The translations under genes were made by a program, and so were the position numbers. A DNA stretch of 64,000 bases. It comes from Agrypnia vestita. Its lineage: Eukaryota; Arthropoda; Insecta; Trichoptera; Phryganeidae. Below are positions 41,750-50,276 of the stretch, in pieces. Every line of letters begins with the position of its first letter. The stretch's first letter is position 1. Under the pieces are notes generated by a model. It was not told the DNA's origin and made no database searches. It saw only the letters and a program-made list of their open reading frames with translations. The stretch covers positions 118,704 to 182,703 of the forward strand of contig JADDOH010023006.1 in NCBI GenBank assembly GCA_016648135.1. The letters are read 5' to 3'.

Positions 41750-41930
41750 TTCCGGAAAAACCTGATCTAGAAAGTTCTGATAGGAGAAGGATCTAGAAAA
41801 TTCCCGAAAGTTCTAATAGTTTCTAAACTGAGTGGCGGAATGTGTCGGTGTATCTAGAAGGTTCCTGTACATTCGATAAATTTCTTGAATGTTCTGGAAT
41901 GATAATGTTCTAGAACGTTCGCGAAAGTTC
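41750..41930. promoter_or_regulatory. Dense cluster of heat-shock-element sequences
   Basis: Alternating GAA/TTC boxes with exact 2-base spacing: two units at 41750-41757, two at 41770-41777, four at 41796-41813, two at 41857-41864, four at 41882-41899 and five at 41908-41930 (TTCTAGAACGTTCGCGAAAG+TTC). Three contiguous units already make a canonical HSF-binding element. No gene start was identified downstream on either strand. The nearest genes are the zinc-finger exon at 42.8 kb (transcribed towards this site) and repeats. Such clusters occur in heat-shock promoters and in some retrotransposon LTRs. TTTATAAAT at 41980 could be a TATA box. Confidence 0.8.
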
Positions 41931-42196
41931 TATGACGATCGTAACGGTGCGGTGACATCTGTAGAGCCAATTTCCCCAATGTTTATAAATTGCTAATATA
42001 ATTCCAATTAAAAATCAGGCAGTAAAAAGGCTGCTGGTAACTTCCGTCCGATTAGTTAATTAGTTAAATAAGTAAACGACAATGTACCTATGCGTTGAGT
42101 ATATCAACAAGTAAGCTTTATTTTTTCATAATTGATATAAATTAACTTTATTTTTTCAATTGATTCAGTAACATTGCAGATTGACATTTAAAAAAA

Positions 42197-42650
42197 ATAT
42201 TGTTTGTATTATTTGTATAGGTATATATACTTCTTTTGTTTGATTAATTACACCAACATTTTTCAGAAAAACCTTTCCATCGCCAGGGTGTCGAATATCT
42301 GTCAAAATATCAGTATGAAATGTTTTTTGTTTTTCTAAATTATTTGAAAAATTATTTTTAAAAATTTTTACCTACTGAAGTTCTTGATTACTTGCAATTA
42401 TTGGAAAAAAATTAGAATTGAGCTAGTAGTTAAATTTAATTGATAACTAATTGAATTACTAGCCCAATTCTAAAAATCGAGTAATCAAGAACATCAGTAA
42501 TAATATTTAAAATAATTTAAAAAAACAAAGTATATTTCATTCTGATACTTTGACAGTTATACAACACCCTGACGATGGAAAGGTTTTTCTGAAACATGTT
42601 GGTGTAATTAATCAAATGAAATAATAGATGTATACAAATAATACAATAAA
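42197..42650. repeat. Fold-back element with hammerhead-like motif in each arm
   Basis: About 190-220-bp arms, inverse of each other with roughly 15-25% differences, centred near 42440 (outer ends TTGTATTATTTGTATA and its inverse; TTAATTACACCAACAT; GATTACT). The right arm carries CTGACGA, T, GGAAA, GGTT, TTTCT, GAAAC at 42569-42595. The left arm carries the inverse (CTGGCGA ... TGAAAA) at 42260-42286. Architecture parallels the fold-back at 34437-34668, but the sequence is unrelated. Confidence 0.85.
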
Positions 42651-42679
42651 AATAATAATAAGCTTTAAAACAGAATAAT

Positions 42680-42788
42680 TTGTTACAGACTTCACAAGTA
42701 AAGGGGTTTTCTTTGCATGTGTTTTCAAGTGTCTCACCAAGGTGGTTTTCAAAATGAAAGATTTTTTACAAACATCACAAGTAAATGG
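42680..42788 (-). pseudogene. Zinc finger beyond the stop of the 42.8-kb gene
   Basis: In the same frame after the stop: PFTCDVCKKSFILKTTLVRH, LKTHAKKT, a complete C2H2 finger. The next finger start (FTCEVCNK) is in a shifted frame, then similarity ends at the fold-back element. Confidence 0.8.
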
Positions 42789-43921
42789 TTATTTTCGTAT
42801 ATGTATTTTCGAATGTGTCGACAAGTGAGATCTCTGTTTGAAAGATTTGTTGCAGACCTCGCAAGCAAAGGGCTTTTCTCCAGTGTGTGTTTTCAAGTGC
42901 TTCAGCAAGGTATCTTTCCGACTGAACGATTTGTTACAGACTTCGCAAGTGAATAGCTTATCTCCTGTATGTATTTTCGAATGTGTCGCCAAGTGGGCTC
43001 TTTGATTGAAAGATTTGTTACAAACCTCACAAGTAAAGGGCTTTTCTCCTGAATGTGATCTTGAATGTATCGATAAGTAATTCTTTCGACTGAATGATCT
43101 GTTGCAGACTTCACAAGTAAAGGTTTTTACTGCAGTATGTAATTTCATGTGTTGCAGCAAGTTACCTTTCAGACTGAATGATTTGTTGCAGACCTCACAA
43201 GTAAATGACTTTACTAGAGTATGTAATTTCAAGTGTTGCAGCAAGTTACCTTTCAGACTGAACGATTTGTTACAGACTTCACAAGTAAATGGCTTATCTC
43301 CTGTGTGTGTTTTCAAGTGTCTCAGAAAGTCATTTCTCAGACTGAACGATTTGTCACAGACTTCACAAGTAAAGGGCTTTACTCCTGTATTTGTTTTCAT
43401 GTGATACATGAAATGGGACTTCTGACGGAACGATTTCTCGCAGTCGCCGCAAGGGAATAGCTTTTCACCTGCGTGCGACCTAAAGTGATTCAACAGTGTG
43501 TTTGTGTGACGGAATGTTTTCTCACAGAAATCACACGCAAAGTTCATTTTTCCATCGTGTATTTTCGAATGTTTTGACAAATTGCGCTTTCGAACAATTA
43601 ATAAGTCTTCTTTTATGTCAATTCTCGTGTGCGTTATTAAACTATGCCTTTCACCAAAAGATTTCTTACATACTTTGTAATCAAAAGGCATTACTCCTGT
43701 TCTCAAATAATTGCGGAGGTTACTTCTCGCACTCAATGTTTTCTTACAGTTTTTTTCGGTGTGAGAGCGAGATCCCACGGCGATCAATAATCCGGTGCAG
43801 TTTTCACCAGGAAGACTTATTCTTGCATCGTCCAACACTTCTGAGGAGTTGCATGACCCATCTGATCTCGATCCGCCAAGCTCAATAACGTGGCTGTTGA
43901 CGCCATCTTCGTAGCGGTTAT
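42789..43921 (-). CDS. Zinc-finger exon of the compact C2H2 gene
   Basis: The exon starts at 43921 after TTTCAG (ATAACCGCTACGAAG), encoding NRYEDGVNSHVIELGGSRSD and GENCTGLLIAV, then a worn finger (VCKKSFGERHSLITH, first Cys lost). Next come nine C2H2 fingers: CDFCEKTF, CGDCEKSF (second His of the pair replaced: HMKTN), and seven CEVC-[DN]-[KR]-SF fingers with TGEK/TGDK/LVK/AVK linkers. Joined to exon 44757-44939 through TGTG+AT it gives a 435-residue protein in one frame. Fingers 4 and 5 share their whole helix (SLKGNLLQH). The stop (TAA at 42789-42791) falls in a finger linker, and one more finger follows it, so the protein is probably shortened relative to its ancestor. Role: nuclear sequence-specific DNA binding, target unknown. 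Confidence 0.9.
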
Positions 43922-44014
43922 CTGAAATTCATCAAAAATTGAAAATTATTCCTTTAACCTTTATTAACCAATTAGAAAGCCATGCAGAAAAATCAAATGA
44001 ACGAAAAAATATTT

Positions 44015-44093
44015 TGGCCGCTACCGGGAATTCGAACCCAGATCACCTAGCTTTCCGGGTAGGTATGTTTCCAATTACATCACATTAGCCTGG
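44015..44093 (-). mobile_element. tRNA-derived SINE fragment in the intron
   Basis: Minus strand: TGATGTAATTGGAAACATAC ... GATCTGGGTTCGAATTCCCG. The B box GGTTCGAATTCC is clear. Lies in intron 2 of the compact zinc-finger gene. Confidence 0.65.
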
Positions 44094-44756
44094 AACTTTT
44101 CCGCCAATGTCTTATTTATTAATTGATTAACATGTATTGTCCATTCTTAGAGCAATCCACTTTTTCTGATGCAGTAGGCACAAACTAATACTTTGTAACT
44201 GCGCTACGGGACGCCAGAATTGAGCATTTAATTATTATTCAATTTTTGGACATATTTGATGATTCGTATTTTGTATTAGGTGTGTGATAGAGATGGCAAC
44301 AAAAATCCAATGAACTATCATCATGTGGTCAGTACCTATGTACGGCAATGATATAATATTTTGGCGAAATTTGACAAAGAAAATTATACACAAATAAAGT
44401 GAAAATGTGTCAATTTTAAAATAGAAAAAAATGACGACTGAACTGATGTAACTTGAAGTAATCTCGCTTTTTGCTCTTGAAGTAAGCTCGCGAGAATTTT
44501 TTGAATTGGCAGTTGGGGATGTATTTAAAAGCCTTGTGATTGGTCAGTCCCGGCATGAATTGAAAGCTGACGAAAGATGAGTCAGCGCACGTATAAAAAA
44601 CACTCGCAAATGCAATTTCGTAATTTTCATATTTCGAATCAAAGCTTTTTGTATTAAAATTCCTTTTGGTTAATAAGACATTTGTATAAAATCACGGCTA
44701 GTAACTATATCCTCCGATGCGCTGAATAAATCAATTTGCGGAAAATGAATACTCGC

Positions 44757-44939
44757 CACAGATCACCGGAGCTGGTTGCCACCGGTCAGCGCACTCCCCC
44801 TTGATGTCGGGCTCGCAGACGTCCATGGCGTAGTCAGGAGGGCTGAAACAGGATTCTTCCTTGACGCCAGGAACAGCGTCTAGCGGCAGAACTCCTTCGT
44901 CACCAGAACCAGGTTCTTGCTTCACTTCCATACCCACGC
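44757..44939 (-). CDS. KQEPGS N-terminal coding exon of the compact zinc-finger gene
   Basis: ATG at 44931: MEVKQEPGSGDEGVLPLDAV, PGVKEESCFSPPDYAMDVCE, ending APVIC. The in-frame GTG upstream (44937) is not needed, and the ATG context matches the other copies. Acceptor CTTACGCGCAG before 44939, donor region TGTG|GCGAGTAT at 44757. Length 183 bp, like the 12.8 and 34.1 kb copies. The finger exon begins 835 bp further on the same strand and keeps frame. No known domain: the exon is acidic and Pro-rich, with VKQE and VKEE motifs. It is paired with the 5' module at 45359-45680. Confidence 0.85.
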
Positions 44940-45002
44940 CTGCGCGTAAGAGAGGTTGTATTTAATTATAACTACCCTAGTCGACTCTTGATTTCGACTT
45001 CT

Positions 45003-45085
45003 TGATGTCGTTAGGATTTTTTCTGCGTACTGCCAGGGTTTTCGAGAAAACCCGCGTACTGAGAACTCTGTACAACTCCTTGTGA
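45003..45085 (+). mobile_element. 80-bp fragment of the Jockey/CR1-type RT in intron 1
   Basis: GTTAGGATTTTTTCTGCGTA, then CTGCCAGGGTTTTCGAGAAA and CCCGCGTACTGAGAACTCTG match 29018-29090 (AGGATTTGTTCTGCGTACTG etc.). Confidence 0.8.
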
Positions 45086-45358
45086 TTACTTGATTATGTG
45101 ATGTGTTGTCTCTTTCAACGCAATATTTGCTACATATGAAAGTCGGCTAGTATGGGAGTAACGTGTCTATATTATAATACGTCAATGGACGTGTAGATGG
45201 CCTCCTGGCAAAATCGCTTGTCGATGACCCCGCGCTGTGGTTGACGTATTTGTGAAGATTTCGGACGAGTATACTGTGTTTTGCCAAACAAATTCAATGC
45301 GATGTATCACTTGGACATTAATATTTCGACGAAGTCTGAAATTTTACGTATTAATTAC

Positions 45359-45680
45359 CTGGAATCGCCAACGAAGTAACCACACAACGCAAGTGACGAA
45401 ACGACTGATGCAAGCGCGTTCTGGATTATCTATGGTTTAGAGCGAGTTTGCGCCCACACGTCGCGGAACAACGAGACTTCCAGGTCATTTATATTATAAT
45501 GACATCTTGACGCCCATATAATCATTTTATGACATTATATACTTCATTATTTTTCCCATATTTTACTTATAAAAGACTCGGAACCGATGGATCATGTTCA
45601 ACATTTGGCAATTGTCAGTATATATTTGTCTATGGTTTGGCGCGTTCGGGTTGGTCAGAAAGCACTAAGGCATAGAAAAA
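45359..45680 (-). promoter_or_regulatory. 5' UTR exon and promoter module of the compact zinc-finger gene
   Basis: Minus-strand exon ends at 45359 with GATTCCAG|GTAATT, followed by an intron of about 420 bp to the KQEP exon. Conserved: CACTTGCGTTGTGTGGTTAC, AACCATAGATAATCC, CCGCGACGTGTGGGCGC and, at 45640-45660, CTGACCAACCCGAACGCG (a CCAAC variant of the CCAAT box in the other copies). A TATA box is not obvious. Confidence 0.65.
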
Positions 45681-46004
45681 CATTGCTTATTTTATTTTTT
45701 AACATACAGACCGTCCACAGGTCATTAATTATCCTAATAGATGGCCCTATAGTGGCATTAAAGTACAAGTCTGAGTATTTTGTGAATATTTTAATATGAT
45801 ATAATATAATACACTTTATACGGTTAATTAATAATTTATAATGAAAAACAATAAATGATAAAATATATTGTTAGGAGGTATATCAATGGGATCAGTGAAA
45901 CACGGTACTGCTGAAATCCTAGCCTGTTTATTAACGAAATCAATTATACAGAACAAATAAAATAAGATCAAGTAAGGTGATGATCTTGTCCAGAGTGGGT
46001 GCGT
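45681..46004. other. AT-rich spacer
   Basis: No gene seen; distal upstream DNA of the compact zinc-finger gene. Confidence 0.4.
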
Positions 46005-46770
46005 GGCTGTCTGCTGAAGATCTCCGTCGAATAATCTTGAAGATAGTTGAAGTTCTCCGGAGTCAGCTCAATCCGATATCTGTAGGTAATAGGTATCGAA
46101 GTGGGTATTCCGAAGGTTGGAAATACCCGATGATCTCCGTCGATAGATCTCATAGTTGGTTTCTAGAAGTTGAAGTTCGTGACGTCAGCTCAATCAGATC
46201 TAATTGGATAGTAGGTACTGAAGTTGTATTTCCGAAAATTGGAAATACCCGATGACCTCCATTGATGGATCTCAAGTTGGTTGGAGAAGTTGAAGTTCTG
46301 CGACGTCAGCTACTGATTTCAGATATAATGGAGTGGTAGGTATTGAAGTTGGTATTTCCGAAAAAATTGGAAATGTCCGATGATCTCCGTCGATGGACCT
46401 CGAAGTTGGTTGGAGAAGTTGAAGTTCTGCGACGTCAGCTCAATCAGATAATATGGAGTAGTAGATACTGAAGTTGGTATTTCCGAAAATTGGAAATGTC
46501 CGATGATCTCCGTCGATGGATCTCGAAGTAGATTGGAGAAGTTGAAGTTCCGCGACGTCAGCTCAATTGATATAATGGAGTAGTCAGCTCAATCAGATAT
46601 AATGGAGTAGTAGGTACTGAAGTTCAATCAGATATAATGGAGTAGTAGGTACTGAAGTTGGTATTTCCGAAAATTGGAAATGTCCGATGATCTCCGTCGA
46701 TGGATCTCGAAGTTGATTGGCGAAGTTGAAGTTCCGTGGCGTCAGCCCAATCAGATATCGTGGAGTAGTA
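46005..46770. repeat. About 123-bp tandem repeat, five to six units
   Basis: The box CCGATGATCTCCGTCGATGG recurs at about 46127, 46249, 46377, 46500 and 46684. The units also share GACGTCAGCTCAATCAGATA, GGAGTAGTAGGTACTGAAGT and TATTTCCGAAAATTGGAAAT. The longer last interval holds an extra partial duplication of the ATAATGGAGTAGTAGGTACT section (46570-46660). No conserved reading frame. Confidence 0.92.
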
Positions 46771-47130
46771 GTCTAAATTGCGGCCGCCCACCTCGCGGCT
46801 AGCTGCCGCCCGCTGTGCCGCCCACCTCGCGTTGAGCCGCATCTGCTTCGCGAGGCCACTGCCACCCACTGCGCCGCCCTCGCCATCACCGCCCTCCTCG
46901 CGTGGACCATCTAGTGTGTAGTGATAATTTTAAGAATTATTCAGAGACCTGTAGTGCCTGACATATTGTATGATTACCTGTGACCTGCTAATTATGATAC
47001 TGACACTGATGTTTTGTACTATTTTATTGACTATGCTTTTATGAACTCTTTTTGACCAATTTTTATTGAATAAACGATTTATATTTTCCACGAACCGTCT
47101 TCTCACTGAGCCTATTTGATATCCCCATAT
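46771..47130 (+). other. GC-rich patch then AATAAA-type 3' sequence
   Basis: 46775-46905 is rich in CCGCCCACCTCGCG-type boxes. An AT-rich stretch with TTGAATAAACGATTTATATT follows (47069). It looks like the 3' end of a transcribed element or LTR to which the 123-bp repeats belong; no protein recognised. Confidence 0.4.
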
Positions 47131-47239
47131 CATTATAAATGATAAAATATATAAATATAAAAATATCGCAGATCAATATGTGGTTCAATTAATTTTTTTT
47201 TATAACATACAATTATTGTACATAAATATACATCGCAAA

Positions 47240-47434
47240 GTAGCTTGTTGGTCTTGTGGTTAGGCTACTCGCCTCGTGATCCAATGGTCGCCGGTTCGAA
47301 TCTCAGCCCAGACTAGCAAGTTAGTCCTATTTTCATAGCACAAGCGTTTAGCTTAGTTTGAAAATAGTAAGAATATTGATGTGACACGTATTCCGTGTTC
47401 GCATCTCTATTTAAAAAAAAAAAAAAAATCAGTG
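47240..47434 (+). mobile_element. tRNA-derived SINE with poly(A) tail
   Basis: Head: TTGTGGTTAGGCTACTCGCC (A-box region), TCGTGATCCAATGGTCGCCG, GGTTCGAATCTC (B box). Tail ends GTGACACGTATTCCGTGTTC, then GCATCTCTATTT and A15. Another copy begins at 63917, and a tail copy is at 3380-3416. Confidence 0.85.
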
Positions 47435-48249
47435 TAAGTTTTTACATAGTACACAATTAATGATAAAAATAAATAAATATTTAAATGCGTCTTAAAGATA
47501 AATAAACTGTAAATAGTTTTAAGTATAATATAAAGATTAGGTATCTCAAATCGAATGAATTTAAGGAATGATTTGTAGATTAACAGGTTTACGGCGAGTG
47601 CACGGGATCCAAGGTCAACATCGTGTGTTTATGACGAGCATGTAATACACGCTTGAGGGACCGTCAACCAAGTTAATCAATATTTCGCTTTTGAACCGAG
47701 CCTGTGTCATAAAGAATATATCAAGTTTGGCGTCTCTGGACGATATCACGTTAAATTGGTTGATCACTTGGGTAGAGGAGAGAAATAGCCTAGATTGGTG
47801 TTATAAAATTTAGTGTGAAAAAGGCTTGGAGACCTCATTGATCGGACAGGGATGTTTATGTATATTTGTGATAGTATTGAGGGGGTGTCTAGTTTGTTAT
47901 TGACTATTATTTTGAAGAGAGTCATCAGGTCTGTATTATTTCTTCTTTTATAGTGACTAATATTATATTTTATTAGACTTTTTATAAGGTGAAAAATTTT
48001 GAGTCTCTTTTCGTATGTATCAAGTGAATCACTTATAGAAACGTACCACTATAAATTGGCGTGCGAGGGAGGCATATATAACATGACCCTGGAGGGAAGG
48101 CGTCCCTGTCGCGTAACAGAAGTTGCCAGGGTGTTAACTTATTACACAATACATAATGTACTGAATGTCCGGTGACCAGTGCCAGAGCTTTCAATAGAAA
48201 TTTGGTCGGGTAACATCGCGCTCCGCGGCGGCCGCTCAAACTGCCAAAC
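47435..48249. other. Spacer, no gene recognised
   Basis: Low-complexity and AT-rich. No domains. Confidence 0.4.
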
Positions 48250-48353
48250 GGTGATATGGGTCCATTATTTGCTTTTTCAGCTTCGCAAAACTTTAATACT
48301 TCATTGGCAATTGTTCTTGCACCATCCCGGACTGTTTTGGATGTTTTGGACAT
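48250..48353 (-). pseudogene. Possible N-terminal fragment of a DNA-transposon transposase
   Basis: Minus strand from 48353: MSKTSKTVRDGARTIANEVL, then KFCEAEKANNGPI. It resembles the N-terminal helix-turn-helix start of some insect transposases (AxxIxNxxxFCExE...GP). Similarity stops at about 48250, where the frame runs into unrelated DNA. Confidence 0.35.
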
Positions 48354-49394
48354 AATAATTCAGTGTATATTAGTAATCAAGATGACACAGCTCGCGCTCA
48401 AAGACGAGAATGAACTGAATGACAGGGCGAGGGGTTACCGCCGGATGCGGGCGGGGCGGATTTTATTTCCAAACTCGCCGCATGCCAATTTATGATGGGC
48501 AGTCAATACCTTGTCGATATGTCAAAGATCTAAGGACTTTTTTTTAAATTTTCTACTCTATTATTGTGAATATCGTAATTGGGTGACCAGATTGTTGACG
48601 AGAATTTCTAATTAGGGATAGTAATTGACACTGAAGTATAAGAAAATTGTGGTTCCGAGAACAAAACCAAGAGTTTTGGAAACTCGTTATGCGACATCGT
48701 CAACATGGTGGTTAAATTTGAGAGAACGTTTCAAGATGATTCTCAAGTCTTTAATTAATAGTAAGAAATGGTTGTAAATAGTGACATACATACCAATGCT
48801 ACCAGAAATATTATTATGAGAAATTAGATGTTTGTTAAATTTACTTTGGGAGCTTGGTGGGGAACATTCCCTTCTAGCTCAGTGGGGAACATGACTCTAT
48901 GATTCTCAATACGGGCGATGGGTTCTTTATGTTTGATCGATTATCTCTAGTAAAATAAAACAGGTTAGATTTGTTCAATACCACATGTAATCAAAACAAG
49001 CACACATAAAGTAAAAAAATGACATGGAATACAAGTTACATGGTTAGAATATCGATGTGTTCATCGTGTATACAAAGTAATTACAACCTCAATTTGTAGG
49101 TCTCGTGGTATATAATAGCACAATTTGGCAATATTTATATCGAATTTTCACTAACTCTACAGGCCTTATACAAAGAACACATGATGCGATTGATCTGGAA
49201 TCTCGCGTGTGAGATTGACTCTACACGGGAGATCCTCTGGTATAATAGATGAAATTCAGTAGCAGTTTCCAAAGTTAGAATCGTCAAGGTTGAGACGACA
49301 TGTGGATGCACGTGGCAACTTGGTATTATAAGTAATATATAGTCCTCACAGTGAGATGAATTGACTTTTATGGTGTAATATAACTCAAAACTAT
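48354..49394. other. Spacer, no gene recognised
   Basis: No frame over 60 codons with any domain. Confidence 0.45.
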
Positions 49395-50276
49395 CTATTA
49401 TGCTCTTGTCCAGTCATTTTTAAACTATGCGATTCCAAGTTGGGGAGGTACTTACAAAACCACATTAAAACCAGCTATAACGGCACAAAAACCTTGCTCC
49501 GAGTCATTAATAAGAAACCATTTACATACCAATCAGACAGACTATTCAGAGAATTTAATGTACTGGACGTTAGACAGCTGTTCGTTAAGTCTACCCTCAT
49601 CTTCTACATCAAAAACACAAACCACCTAACAGCAACCAGTAACTCGCATTCACATAATACTAGACAAGCATTACGAAACCTTGACGAAATACCAAAAACT
49701 AAGACAACACATGGACAGAAAAATTACTCATACATAGGGCCTAAAATATTTAACATATTTAAAACAGACTTCCCGGAAATCAGATTATACTCAATTAATA
49801 AAATAAAAGCTTTAGCAAACAACTGGCTTACCTCCAAAGGTAGAACAGCAACTGAAAATTTACTTACTGTAATTGCATAATAATGTCTTCAAATAAAAAT
49901 ATATACCTATATAAATAAATAAATAAATTAAGGAAAATAAAAAATAATCTTAAACAAAACTTTAACCCTTTTTACATTAAACAATTATTCTACACATATT
50001 TACACTTGGACTTATGACTAACTCAACTTTCACTAACATTCCACTTGATACTTTGTAGATACATAATAACTACCTTATGAAAATAAATACTACTGACGAA
50101 TTCGAAAAAATATTATAATTGTGTTCTATAACGCCACTCTGGGACAGGCGTAGCCTAGTAGAGTGGCATAATCCACAAATTAAACAAAACAAAAAAATGT
50201 GTAATTTATCTTATGTTTTATTGTTAAATTAGTATTAAGTACCTTTATTTGTAAACAAGGATTTTTAAAAAAAATA
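49395..50276 (+). pseudogene. CR1/Jockey-like RT C-terminus and complete 3' UTR
   Basis: 49395-49880 reads ALVQSFLNYAIPSWGG, TLLRVINKKPFTYQSDRLFR, FNVLDVRQLFVKSTLIFYIK, then SYIGPKIFNIFKTDFPEIRL and ends LLTVIA. This is the region after the palm of CR1-like elements (LxYxxxxWG ... LLRxI ... F...NVLDVxxL ... N...P). 49881-50276 is the 3' UTR, shared almost base for base with 32998-33435. The one-frame C-terminus suggests recent activity, but the catalytic part is absent (5' truncation). Confidence 0.8.

Noticed and set aside
43496..43888. Plus-strand frames of 75-130 codons opposite the zinc-finger exons (also 20243-20425, 23089-23307, 42717-42956, 43102-43404)
   Set aside because: Antisense shadows of the C2H2 repeats on the minus strand.
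47240..47330. A functional tRNA gene
   Set aside because: A B box and an A-box-like region are present, but the acceptor stem does not close and a SINE body with poly(A) follows; other copies occur at 63917 and, as a tail, at 3380.
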